DNA of 64,000 nt from Liolophura sinensis. Taxonomy: Eukaryota > Mollusca > Polyplacophora > Chitonida > Chitonidae. Position numbers and translations under genes: made by a program. A model generated the notes under the pieces. That model was given only the letters and a program-made list of their open reading frames with translations, did not search any database and was not told where the DNA came from. Shown here piece by piece: positions 47,801 to 58,620 of this stretch (the first letter of the stretch is position 1; each line of letters begins with the position of its first letter). Location: assembly GCF_032854445.1 (NCBI RefSeq), contig NC_088295.1:43883385-43947384 (forward strand), written 5' to 3'.

Positions 47801-50800
47801 CTTGCTTCATAACAAATAAAGCTGTACTCCAGACTCTAAAGTTTATATTTGCAAGGATAATTCTTCGTTTTATCTGCCGAAAGAACCAGCAGAACTGTTT
47901 GAACCATTAAGGTGCTTAAACAGTAACAGAATTACATTTTGGTGCTGCTACTAAAGCAAGGAAACAACTTCATTGATTCATTTATTTATTTATTTGATTG
48001 GTGTTTTATGCCGTACTCAAGAATATTTCACTTATACGACGGCGACCAGCATTATGGTGGGTGGAAACCAGGCAGAGCCCGGGGGAAACCCACGACCATC
48101 CGCAGGTTGCTTACAGACCTTCTCACATACAGTCGGAGAGGATGCCAGCATGAGCTGGACTTGAACTCACAGCAACCACATTGATGAGAGACTCCTGGGT
48201 CATTATGCTGCGCTACCGCTTTAACCGACTGAACCACGGAGGCCCCAACTTCATTGATGTTCTGCTTTGCTTTTTGTATCATCCATCAGAAGTAAGTTTT
48301 TGTGTTTGATCATTTCATCATTTCAGATGTGCAGCACACAACTTGTGGATTCTAGCAAGGTTGTGTCACTCCAAGGTGTAAAACTTGAAAGAGTACCCTC
48401 TACAGAAAATACACAAGTACCAGTGTTGTCCAGCTCTTGTTCCCAGTCACCTATGACAGGCTCCAGCAACCTGGTTCCTTCCCCAGTGATCTCCAGTGCA
48501 ACAACAAATAGCAGCAAGTCCAGCGCGCACTGTCCAGCATGCAAAACATCGTCCAGATCAGCCAATCAGCTGCTGTACAGCCTGATCGCTGAGAAGCCAG
48601 AAGTTTGCCTCCTGCCAAAGGAAAACAACAATGAGGAGCAGAAAGAAAGCAGGCATGTTCACGAGCCGGATAAACCTGATGGTAGCGACCAAGTCATGAG
48701 CTGTGATAAAGTTGTTGTGAACCACATCATAGACCAACTGTTTACGCGCGATTCCTCAGCCCAAATTGCCCAGAAACCGTTGGCGTGCGAGATCAGCGAA
48801 AAGCGAATGAGTCACTCTCAGGTGGAGGCAGTGGTCAAAGAGCGCCTCAAAGCCATGAGTGCACCACAAAGCATCGAGGAATGCATGACCAAAATAATCA
48901 CTGAAGCATACGCTACGCAAATTCAAGGTGACCTTTGCAGGGACAAGCAACGATGCGAGCAACCTGTTGTTAGTAAGTCTAACTCCGAAAATTCGTTGAT
49001 GAGCCAAATGCTGCGGACGGGCACATACCGCACACCAGGGAAAGTGTCTCAGGAAAGTAAGGAGAGTGTAATGAAGTCACCACCGTCTTTGCACACCAGT
49101 TCAGTCTCGGCAGTTGGAACGCGCTTTGTGAAACCAGATCCAGTGGTCTGGGGAAAGTCGATGGAAGCCAGGATGAGGCTGCCCAAAAAACGGCCTTATC
49201 CAGGTGACATTGACTGCAGTGATTCTTATGTTAGTGATGACGGGCAAATATCACCCATGGTGTCGCCGAACCCCAGTACTGCGGAGTCTGTGCTCTCGCC
49301 GGTATGCAGTGATACGGCTTCCAGCACAAGTCCTAGATACGACAACATACAGTACTCGTCAACGCTTGACTGCTCAGGCAGCAACAAGTGGTCAGAGGTG
49401 CTATCAAAAGACTATGATAAAATGGAATCAAATAATTCCAGAGCCACGAGGAAATCCAAGCGCCGCAACAGAGGCCAGCGCTACATGGAACTGATCAACG
49501 AGGGAATAATTCAACCTTCGAAAGAGCGACTTGCTGCAATACGAACCGAGTCTCTCTCCAGTGTGGATGACAGGTAAGAAGGTTATCTCGTTTGACCTGA
49601 TATATTTCTTATACATGCTTATCTTGAAATTTTGTGAAAGGTGAAGTATTAAATATTGATACAATCTTGATACACATTTCTGTGCACTACCTTGACCTCC
49701 TCTAATGGCTCCTCTACAAACTAGGTTAAACTGCTGAAATTATAATCTTAATGCCATACTCAGGACTTTTTCACTTATGTAATGGCAGCTGCGGAAATGT
49801 CAAAGCTTATATGTTTCCATCATGTCATGTGTTTTGATGAAGGTGAAGTTAATTCATGCCAATTTTTTTTGGACGCTAAGTGATACTTTAGCATAAAAAA
49901 TTCAAACAATCATTTCAAACATGTCTTAGATTTTAATTTACTCACAGGCACAGTAACATACACAGAAGCTTTTCTCTTAGATCCTGTGAGACAGATTTTC
50001 TTTAATGTGGGTCATGGTAAGATTTCAGTTTGGTGTGGATTCATTTGTTTCAGTCCAGTGATGACGAGTGGAAGATAGAAATAGGTGAAGAATCTTCGTG
50101 TCAGAAATCAAGGGGAGATAATGACAGAAGTGACTCTGAGCACTCACGGTACAAGTCTGGGTGAGTGTAAATTGTGTGTGAATGAGCGCAATGCTTCTGT
50201 TATTATCCGATGTCCTACGCGGGTCCTACGGGACCTAACAAATGTATGTTGTATATGAATTTAAATTTTTTGGTCAAATCATGCTGTCCCTTATTTCCCC
50301 CTACTGCACATCTTTAAATTAGATATGAGGCAGGACTTCATTTGATTGCTATTGACTCTATTTCTATTCACTCTACTAGGACATATTGTATTAGCTGAAA
50401 GATATTTTAGTGGCCCAGGTGATTAACACGTCAGCGTAATGTTGGCTGCCATTGTATGAGTAAAATATTCTTAGTACAGCGTAAAACACCAATCAAGTAA
50501 ATAAATAAATAAATCAGAGATATTTTTAGCTCCGATGAGTAGCTCATGAGGAGTAAATGCATGTGCATTTTTGAACAATTTGTATAATAGAGTAAAAGTA
50601 TAAGAACTGGTGTGGTCCCAAGCTTGTCAAGTGATTTTAAGCTTGGAGAGTGATCTCAAGCTGACCAAGTGATCTCAAGCTGACCAAGTGATCTCAGGAT
50701 GGCCTAGTGGTGAACCACTAGCCACTTCTGCTGACTATAACACTAGCCAGTGACGAAAGAGGCCACAGATCCTGATCCAGTTGTTGCTGGGTTATCTGAG

Positions 50801-52355
50801 GAGATAAAGCAGGAGATTTAGTTGCTGGTGAGGTTCAGTCTACCCGAACTACTGTTGTATTTGGAAAATATTTGAGTACTGTTATGTTGTGAAATACTTG
50901 AAAAGTGAATCACACTAAGACACCATTGGTGACCACTGTGCCTACATGGAGCATCTGGGTCAGCTTGAGGTGTCACTAAGCTTGTGCTGTTTTGGCTGCC
51001 ATCATGGTGATATTTTACATGTTGTTGGTTTTACGAGAATGCCAAGCCCATAAATACATACAGATAGATTTCTTTTTATTTGTAGGCCACAAGTTCATTA
51101 AAAAAAACTTTGTTGTGGGAAGAAAATTTAATGATAATAGAAAATATAGAGAGGCGAATTATTTGGATAAACTGTCTGTGCAGTCTTAAATGGAACAATT
51201 AATTTGCTGAAGGGTTTTATTGAAAAGTAATATAAGTGGGAAAATGATATGACTGCTCTGCAGGATACCTTTTATAGCAAAAAAAGATGACTGTAAAATG
51301 TTAGATTTGTCTATGATGGCTTAATTAGGCTCGATCCTTAGTTGATTTAAGTGTAGGATTTTATTTTCCAGCATACTTACATTTGTGCTGTGGGAGCCTT
51401 CGTGGCTGTGTGGTTAGCATGTTAGCACAGCAGAATTACCCAGCCTCTCACCAATACGCTGGCTTTGAGTTCAAATCCAGGTTGTATGTGAGAAGGTCTG
51501 CTAGAAGTGATGAAGGGGATAGTGCAACGACTGGTTGACCCGTATCAGTATAATGGCTCGGGCGGGGGCGGCTTACTTGCCTTTGGTAAGTCGTCTCAGT
51601 GAAGCAGCACTAGATAAAAGAGCGGTGGAAATCTGTCCTGCTAGAAGGAGGCACATTATACGACATGCACCCTAAGGATTCCGTTCGTCGTCATATGACT
51701 GAAAAATTGTTGAGTACGACGTTAAACCCCAAGCACTCACTCACTCACTACTAGAAGTGTGCAGATGGTCGTGGGGTTCACCCAGGTTGTGAAATATTTT
51801 TGAGTACGGCTTATGACACCAGCCAAATGAAAAAATAAATCACTTTGTCAGGTTGGGGAAAGTGGTTCCAATGCTTATAATATGTAAGATTGAGTTGTTC
51901 ATTGACCCTTTCTTTATCTGTTCCAGTGATTTTGACCTTGAGGCTCACATAGCCACGCTCCCTCCATGTTCTATGGATTCCTTAAGCAGGAAGAAACGTC
52001 GTCATGCATCCGGTGGGAATCAGAATAACAACAACAACAACAACAGCAGCAGCAGCATTTGTGGGCACAAATCCTCATCTCAGTCAGAGGGTGAGTCAAA
52101 TCAGGTCATTTCTCCTGCTATTAGATATTTTCCCAACCCAAACTTTCCCTGCTAACAGTTTCCACACTGACAATTTGCATGATGATAATTTCACAACCAG
52201 ATGCATGAATTTTCCCTATATGAGTGGGGGAAAATATCTGGTGGAGAAAATGTGACTTGAGGGAAATTGTTGGTTGAGAAATTGTCTGAACTGCAGGCAA
52301 ACCGGGCTAAGTGAGCTGGAGGGAATGTATGCACAAGGTCTCCTTAAGCAGCCTT

Positions 52356-52404
<49 letters not shown>

Positions 52405-55400
52405 ACATAAAGACCTACCTTTTGAGTTCTCATGGTTAGTGATGTTACAAGGAAATCTGAAAGTTAAATGGAAAAATTCAAATTTTCAAATTCCTCCATG
52501 AGGAAGAAATGAACCGTTTTTAAGCAAGTATCAGACCAATGATAAATAATTGAGTCAATATTGACATGGATATGGGACATGAAAGCATAACACATACTGT
52601 TTACCCTAGTGTGGTTAGTATACAAGCGTGACACAATGACTCTGTAGGTTCTCATCAGTGTGGTCGCTTTGAGTTCAAGTCCAGGTCCAGCTCACTTCCT
52701 CTCCAGTCGTGTTAAGGACGGCCAACAACCACTAGAGAATTGTGTGTTTCCTCTGTGCTCTGCCTGGTTTCCTCCCACCACAATGCTGGCTGCCATTGTA
52801 TGAGTGAAATATTCTTGAGTAGGCCGTAAATAGATAGATAAATTTTGCCACAGTCCTTTAAAAAAATTTATTATGTGTGAATCCATCTGCAAAAGTAAAA
52901 ATAACTGATGTGCCTGATTAAAACAGCAAAAGGCCTTTGTCTCTGTTGTTCAGGTGGAGATGTTGAGGTTAGCCTGACCCGTCCCCCGCATGTTAAACTG
53001 ACTGACAACGGTGTAGAGGAAACAGTCACAGGCAGTCGCAAACGGAAGGCTCGCAAACACAAAATTACACATTTAATAGCGGTACAGCCAGGTAAGGATT
53101 AAGTTACAAATTCAGTTCGGCTTGATATGATCAATATTAATGATATGAGTCTTTGCTGGTTCAATCAACCAAAGCCTTGTTCTCAGTGAAGTGCCAGACT
53201 CAAATCCCTGTTTGCTGGTTTGTATGAAGCTTAAAACAGGAGATTTGTGAATATATGGCTTCGGCTGGGTCTAACTCTCCTGGTGGTGTGTAAAAAGTTA
53301 AAACGTTCACCTTGGTTGGTATTCAGCATGAAGATTCAGTGTCAGTATATTGTGAGTGGGTGGAATGTCCTTTCTGGTGTCATTGGAATGGTGTTCAAGT
53401 GAGGTAGCACTGTGCCATCATTAGTCACATCATACTTCGAAAGCAACCCTGTCGTGATGTGATCATCATAAAATGAAAGGGTATAAAACATACGCACGTG
53501 TTGATTTAAACACTAATCACGCCCATAAAAAAGTATGAATAATGATCCTGGTTAAAACCCTAATTCCTCAACCTTTTTGCATATGAAAAGAGCAGATTTC
53601 AGGGCAATTTACCCTTATTTTTAATTGTATTTTCGAGACAAAACTACATTGGTTGGATTGGTAAGTTTCAGGGCTTCACAAAATTATGATTTTATGAGTC
53701 AAAACAGAATATTGCCTTCAGAATATTGTCTACCATATATTGTTTACACCCAGAGAATATGTACAACAACAACAACGTAATGCTAATTTCTCTGACCGAT
53801 ATCGTTGTTATAACAAATCCTACTCTAAACAGACTTCTGAGACTATTACTACATGAGAATCACCACTCACTACTCTATACCAGTCTCAGAATGATTCCAA
53901 GGATAAAACCATAGTTACGTCTTGTCCTAAATGTCAAGAAATGCCTTCCACTTTGAATGGGAACTAACAACAAAAACTAGTTCTCAAGGATCGACCTAAT
54001 AAAAACTCTGCCAATATGACTGTTTAAAACGTCACCAATTAGCATTTAAACGGCAAGAGACAATAGTAATCCACATTCATAGTGAAAAATAGCACTTTCA
54101 AGAAACCAAATCTCTTGTAACTGTAACAAGAACTATTAAATATCAGATACTATACTGACATTATCCATCATTCTGTCAATCAATCATGGGGCTACACTCA
54201 TAGATACACAAAAGTCACTAAAAGTCAAATTCAGTGATGGTATCATTCCTGAGATGTAAAGGAAATATATTATTGAAATTTCAGTGTTCTGTTTACCATC
54301 CATAGAAATGTTCTGGAAATAATGAGTATAATTAAAGTCTGACTGTCTTATGATGTTACTACTCTCTCTGTATCTACAGGTATGTTGAATGTTAAATTTG
54401 TCACAATATGCTGGAATAAACACCTTGCAAATATGAAGATTTACAGTAAATATTTAAGAAATTGAATATAAGGTTGCCATGCAATAGGTTAAACTCTTGT
54501 GATCATGTTCAAGTTTTGTAGACTTTGTGATTTGGCGGAAACGAGCAGATTAATGATGTTTTGTTAGGATTTATCATCGGCTTCCTGCGTTGTGTGAAAA
54601 GAAATTGCTCCTAAAACTATTCTCTACTGGTACATATGCAGACAAACCCATGCAGACACACCCACGCAGACACACACACATGCAGACAAACCCACGCAGG
54701 CACCCACCCATGCAGACACCCACCCACACGCAGGCACCCACCCACACGCAGACAGATACACACGCAGACACACCCACGCAGATACATCCACGCAGACAAA
54801 CGCACATGGATGGACCACTGTTTGATATAATTTATATTTTAAGCGTATACGTACAACATGAGCGTAGACATATACGTTCGCACATGGATAACTTGCTAAG
54901 CTGTGTCCAGTGGCATGAAACACTGTATTTGAAATTGGATAGTAAATCTATTTGAAAATCCATTCGGCCCTGGACCTGTTTTAGCATATGATCAGCTCGA
55001 AGTAAAAGCATGAACAAATGCCTGTCAAGAGATGTGAAAGCACACTGGCCATCGAAAATCTTTTTGCCAGCTGCATTGATTGGGATTTTTTTTTTTTTTT
55101 TGATATTTTTCTTATCACAAGACAGGTCACTTGAGTTTTCCACTTAAATCATCTCCAAAGTATCACAGAGCGGCAACCAGGCCAATTTGGTTAGGCTTTT
55201 TTGGTACTATAAATCTGCTGTAGTGTGTGAAGCTCTTAGTTGTTTTCAGACACTTCACCATGTGAATCAGATTGTATATGTGCTTTTAGTGACCTTGGAT
55301 ATGTTAGAATGACATTTGTGTTTGGATGTTGTATTGTCAGGATCGGCACCAGCAGCAGAAGTGGGGCCAAGAAAGACAGACATAGTTGCTGAGGAACAGC

Positions 55401-55801
55401 CCCAACAACCATGCCTCCAAAATCAACCATTTACTGCAATAAAAGACGGACCAAGCATCAAATCTGAAAAGAGAATAGATTTTGAGGATAACATCAGCGT
55501 AGCCGTCAGGCTGAAAGATGAAAATGTTGCGGAGAATGCGCTAGTGGAAAACATTTCCTTGGACCCAGTTCCAGCAAATTTTGGTCGCTCAGTAACATTG
55601 CCGTTTCCACGGACAGCAACATCCTACAAAAGTAACATTGTGGTCAAAGAGTGTAAAAAGTTTGATATTTATGAGTTTTCAGAAGACAGTGAAGAACTAG
55701 AGAGTTCGCCATCATTAGCTCACCATGGTTACTCAGACAAACCTTTCGGTGTTAGTCCAAGGAAGGTCCAGCACCGATTGGTTCCTAAACAAGTAGAGTA
55801 G
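44609..55801 (+). CDS. BBX: HMG-box transcription factor, BBX (bobby sox homologue)-like
   Basis: Eight coding exons join in phase: 44609-44809, 45725-45896, 46605-46933, 48327-49573, 50059-50160, 51927-52090, 52954-53091 and 55341-55801, giving 937 residues and a stop. Vertebrate BBX is close to 940 residues. The HMG box (about 12-80) begins RRPMNAFLIFCKRHRS, is split between the first two exons, and ends YKEAFMKANPDYKW, as in BBX. It should bend DNA in the minor groove as a nuclear regulator. Further on are GGLNLLLMAGEQ (near 130), a 7-residue TSPGQLV repeat (about 175-218), a long polar region, a basic RKSKRRNRGQRY block (about 606-617), DFDLEAHIATLP (about 685), Asn and Ser runs (about 715-730) and KKFDIYEFSED near the C-terminus. 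The start follows an acceptor by two bases. Unlike vertebrate BBX there is no long acidic N-terminus, so an upstream coding exon cannot be excluded. Confidence 0.88.
46183..46324 (-). mobile_element. TIR element, TTCTTCAACCTTTTTGCA family
   Basis: Reverse-orientation copy: CCAATGTAGTTTTGTCTCC, GAAAGCTGCTCTTTCATATG and AAAGTTGAGAAATTAGGG match the complement of 53560-53745. In the BBX-like intron before exon 46605. Confidence 0.65.
46751..46878 (+). repeat. Coding 21-bp repeat in BBX-like exon 3
   Basis: About six units of ACATCACCAGGTCAACTC encode a 7-residue TSPGQLV motif with variants (TSARPAF, TSPGQAV, TSPGQLI). Frame is kept throughout. Confidence 0.85.
47978..48245 (-). mobile_element. 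SINE family A, full-length, recent
   Basis: Minus-strand copy from an ATTTATTTATTT tail through GATTGGTGTTTTATGCCGTA to the head complement CGACTGAACCACGGAGGCCC. Flanked by a perfect 13-base target-site duplication, CAACTTCATTGAT (47965-47977 and 48246-48258). It ends 81 bases before the acceptor of the large BBX-like exon. Confidence 0.93.
48327..49573 (+). CDS. BBX-like large central exon
   Basis: 1247 bases, phase 0 at the start and phase 2 at the end, entirely open. It encodes a Ser-rich low-complexity region, a HIIDQLF stretch, and the segments PDPVVWGKSMEARMR and RKSKRRNRGQRYMELINEGI near its end. Large central exons are usual for BBX. The codon run without stops over 400 residues is the clearest coding signal in the window. 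Confidence 0.92.
49745..49792 (-). mobile_element. SINE family A tail remnant
   Basis: AATGCCATACTCAGGAC, TTTTTCACTTATGTAATGGC only. Very diverged. Confidence 0.5.
50410..50516 (+). mobile_element. SINE family A, 3' part
   Basis: GCGTAATGTTGGCTGCCATT, GTATGAGTAAAATATTC, CAGCGTAAAACACCAATCAA and an AAATAAATAAAT tail. In the BBX-like intron after exon 50059. Confidence 0.85.
50626..50705. repeat. Short tandem repeat, about 22 bp
   Basis: Three to four units of CAAGTGATCTCAAGCTGAC. Confidence 0.85.
51392..51842 (+). mobile_element. SINE family A interrupted by SINE family B
   Basis: Family A head (GAGCCTTCGTGGCTG, GAGTTCAAATCCAGG) is cut after CTAGAAGTG at 51501-51509. A 5'-truncated family B copy (51510-51750) ends in CACTCACTCACTCACTA. 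CTAGAAGTG recurs at 51751-51759 and family A resumes (GCAGATGGTCGTGGGG, TTTTTGAGTACGGCTTATGA). A second, independent nesting event. Confidence 0.88.
52359..52398. repeat. (TA)n microsatellite
   Basis: About 20 TA units in a BBX-like intron. Confidence 0.97.
52640..52842 (+). mobile_element. SINE family A, head truncated
   Basis: GTTCTCATCAGTGTGGTCGC, GAGTTCAAGTCCAGG, CCCACCACAATGCTGGC, GAAATATTCTTGAGTAGG and an ATAGATAGATAAAT tail. It lies about 110 bases before exon 52954. Confidence 0.85.
53560..54452 (+). mobile_element. TIR element, TTCTTCAACCTTTTTGCA family, long copy
   Basis: Left end CCTAATTCCTCAACCTTTTT; the first 185 bases match the short copy at 15963. The matching right end, AAACACCTTGCAAATATGAA followed by GATTTACAGTA, appears only at 54420-54450. 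The interval is therefore either the longer parent form or a copy carrying an insertion from about 53745. No long open frame inside. Confidence 0.55.
54637..54812. repeat. CA-rich minisatellite (CAGACACACCCACG)
   Basis: Degenerate 12-16 base units such as CACCCACGCAGACA and CACCCACCCATGCAG in the last BBX-like coding intron. Open in several frames on both strands; low complexity, not a gene. Confidence 0.92.
55341..55801 (+). CDS. BBX-like last coding exon
   Basis: Enters in phase 1 after TTGTCAG and stays open for 153 residues to TAG. It includes acidic stretches and KSNIVVKECKKFDIYEFSED near the end. A GTAAGT donor in the following UTR (near 55850) suggests the 3' UTR is also spliced, perhaps to the exon beginning near 57922. 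Confidence 0.9.
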
Positions 55802-56604
55802 ACATTCCGGGCTTAGGCCCCATCTGACACAGCTTCCTGCTTGACATGTAAGTTATTAACGACTTCCTTGGCTTTAAATTTGAATTAGTAAGTCATTAAT
55901 TACCTACATGAGTAATCTTTAATGTACTTAAATGGGATATATTGGAAATTTTCTAAGACTTTTATGGCACTTTCCTTCTGGCAAATTTATATTTCTGGTG
56001 AATTTTTATGTTTAGTAAACTCATTATGTGGCTAAGTTCCACATACAATAATTTCAAACTCAAAAAGAAGAGGATGTAAAGTTCTGCTTTCGGTCATTTG
56101 GAATTAATTAATTTAATTCAATTCTGAGAAATCAGTTAAGCTACTTGTTTTTGTTGCTTTACATGCTAGTCTAGTGTGGTTTCAAGAATTTTTGAAGGAG
56201 TTATTTTGGCAATTCCATGTACTTGTTGTATTTCATGTGTACATCATTTGATGATATTTCACTAAGTAATTACCATTTTTATGATTATTAAATAGATTGC
56301 TGTGCAAATTTGATATGGTTATTTTGAGTGCATGTACTGTATATCCTTTGAAAATTATTGTTGATTTTCTGCACAGATAAGACAGATGTGCTAATGTTAA
56401 AAGCCTTGTCCTGACATGTTGTATATCTAACCAGTTTCTCGCCCTCTTCTGTGCCAGTGGGGCCTCCAAAGATCGTGTATAGCCCTGTAAGCTATCTGAG
56501 GGGGCTGGTGTGTGTTGTCTCACTGCTCAGTGTAATCTCCCTCAGGTTTGGTACTTCAGTGTTAGCAGGTGAGAGTTCATACAAAACTGTCTGGCTTTTT
56601 CACT

Positions 56605-56742
56605 AGATTACTGTACCTTTTTGCATGTTTGCAGTCTGTAGCATTATTCTGTGAAGACTTTTTGAGAAGCCCTGAAGTTGGCCAATGAAACCAATTTAGT
56701 TTTTTGTCTGAAATCAAATGAAGAAGGTGCATAAATTAGGAT
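56605..56742 (-). mobile_element. TIR element, TTCTTCAACCTTTTTGCA family
   Basis: TACCTTTTTGCATGTTTGCA at the left, AAACCAATTTAGTTTTTTGTC and GGTGCATAAATTAGGA at the right, matching the complement of the 53560 copy. Confidence 0.6.
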
Positions 56743-56744
56743 GA

Positions 56745-56995
56745 TTGGTTAGTGCAATGGTGCAGCATAATGATCCAGGAGCCTTTCACCAATGTGGTCC
56801 TGTGAGTTCAAGCCCAGCTCATACTGACTTTCTCTTCGGCCGTATGTGGGACGATCTGCAGCAACCTGCGGATGGCCATGGGTTTCCCCCAGGCTCAGCC
56901 TGGTTCCTCCCACCATAATGCTGGTTGCCGTCGTATAAGTGAAATATTCTTGAGTACAGCGTAAAACACCAATCAAATAAATAAATCAATAAATG
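56745..56995 (+). mobile_element. SINE family A
   Basis: Head partly lost; GAGTTCAAGCCCAGCTC, TGGGTTTCCCCCAGGC, CACCATAATGCTGGTTGCCG, GAGTACAGCGTAAAACACCA and an AAATAAATCAATAAAT tail. Confidence 0.9.
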
Positions 56996-57011
56996 AGTGA
57001 TTATGGTTTAA

Positions 57012-57260
57012 TGGGGGGCCTCCGTGGCTCAGTTGGTTAGCACGCTAGTGCAGCGTAATGACCCAGAAGCCTCTCACCAATGCGATCGCTGTGAATTCAA
57101 GTCCAGCTCATTCTGGCTTCCTCTCCGGCCGTACGTGGGAAAGTCTAATAGCCAGAAGATCTGATAGCAACCTGTGGATGGTCGTGGGTTTCCCCTGGGC
57201 TCTGCCCGGTTTCCACCCACCATAATTCTGGATGCCGTCGTATAAATGATATATGACCTA
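57012..57260 (+). mobile_element. SINE family A, tail missing
   Basis: Complete head (CCTCCGTGGCTCAGTTGGTTAG, GAATTCAAGTCCAG) and core to GATGCCGTCGTATAAATGA, then unrelated sequence with no GAGTACGG tail. A small internal duplication adds AATAGCCAGAAGATCTG. Confidence 0.88.
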
Positions 57261-57379
57261 GGCATGTAAAAGATGGCATAACAAAGTTTATTACAGCTAA
57301 CAAAGTAACAAAGCTGAACATCTGACAAGCCGCAGACAATCCCGCATCAACAATAAAGATGTTTGCTTAGCAGCAGTTA

Positions 57380-57450
57380 CCTCACTGACTATAATCACCA
57401 AGGAATAGTGGCTGAAATAGCATTGAGGTGGCGTTAAACCATAATCACTC
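57380..57450 (+). mobile_element. SINE family C tail
   Basis: GGCTGAAATAGCATTGAGG, then TGGCGTTAAACCATAATCAC and TCA. A third tail type, also at 63925-64000. The complement of its end, TGAGTGATTATGGTTTA, lies at 56994-57010. Confidence 0.65.
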
Positions 57451-57529
57451 ATTTATTGATTTATTTATTTATTTGATTGGTGTTTTACGCCAATCTGTTA
57501 TCTCTACAGAGCAGCTTCTCTTATGAGTT

Positions 57530-57796
57530 GGGGGCCTCTGTGGCTCAGTTTGTTAGCACACTAGCGCAGCGTAATGATCCTGGAGCCTCTCACCAACGTC
57601 GTCACTGTGAGTTCAAGTCAGGCTCATGCTGGCTTCCTCTATGGCCGTATGTGGGAAGGTCTGCCAGCAACCTGCAGATGGTCGTGGGTTTCCCCTGGGC
57701 TCTGCTCAGTTTCCTCCCACCATAATGTTGGCTGCCATCGTATAAGTGAAATTCTTGAGTACAGCATAAAACACCAATCAAATAAATGAATAAATC
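57530..57796 (+). mobile_element. SINE family A, full-length
   Basis: Head CCTCTGTGGCTCAGTTTG through TTCTTGAGTACAGCATAAAA to an AAATAAATGAATAAAT tail. Target-site duplication CTTATGAGTT (57520-57529) and CTTATGTGTT (57797-57806), 9 of 10 identical. A minus-strand tail fragment (57445-57490) lies just before it. Confidence 0.9.
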
Positions 57797-57921
57797 TTAT
57801 GTGTTAAAAGGCATTGTCTGTAAGTCTACCATGGCAGATGTATCTTGATGTTTTGAAACTCTTGATATAAGAGTGTGCGTGTTACCAGCTCTTAAGACCT
57901 TTTCTGTTTTCCCTGTTTCAG

Positions 57922-58620
57922 TGCACTCCTTTATGGATAATCTTCAGTGTCAGCAGAAGCTTCTGTGTTGCTTTATAAACTGTCAGTCAAACTGCTCGAG
58001 TGATTGTGCCCGTCCCCGGGAGAAACTGCACGCATCCTAATCATCATGGCAGTATTGTCCCGTGAAAGCAGCTGTTGAACTATTTATACATGAATCTGTC
58101 TGGTTGAAGAATCTGTCAATACAACTATGTCCTGTTCCTGCTGGTTGATCAATTATACAATCCGATCAACTGAAGAAGAATCTGCGACTCCATGTGTGTT
58201 TGGTTCCTGGTCAGCCAGTTAGGTGAAGCTGACTACATGTAGTGGAAGATTTTCTCTAAAGAATCTGTGAATGCAGACATGTTTCGTTCCAGCTGGTTAA
58301 TTAGTTATGTGAATTTGGTCATCCTCTTTCACGAAACGGACTGGTAGAAGAATCTACGTCAAGCAGCAATGTGTCTGGTATTGACAGTTACGTCAATCTG
58401 ACTGGTTGGAGAATCTGTCCTAGTTCACTACTTTCCCTGCATAACCACTCTCATGAACCTGACTGGTTGAAGGATCCGTCAACCCAGCTGTTCCCTCAGA
58501 TAACCAGTTCTGTGACTTGGACTGGTTAAAGTATCTCTGAATCCAGTTCTGTGAGTCTGACTGGTTAAAGAATTTTCTCTGATTTAACTTGTGCTCTGTT
58601 CCTCTGCAACCAGTTCCACG
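57922..58620 (+). other. Candidate 3' UTR exon of the BBX-like gene with tandem repeat
   Basis: Begins after a strong acceptor (TTTTCCCTGTTTCAG). From about 58060 it contains loosely repeated units of roughly 45-60 bases built on GACTGGTTGAAGAATCTGTC, AACCAGTT and TGTGAATC. No long frame is open. Connection to the BBX-like message, via the GTAAGT donor near 55850, is inference. Confidence 0.35.

Noticed and set aside
54574-54923. Cys/Val/Gly-rich minus-strand open frames
   Set aside because: Low-complexity translation of the CA-rich minisatellite.
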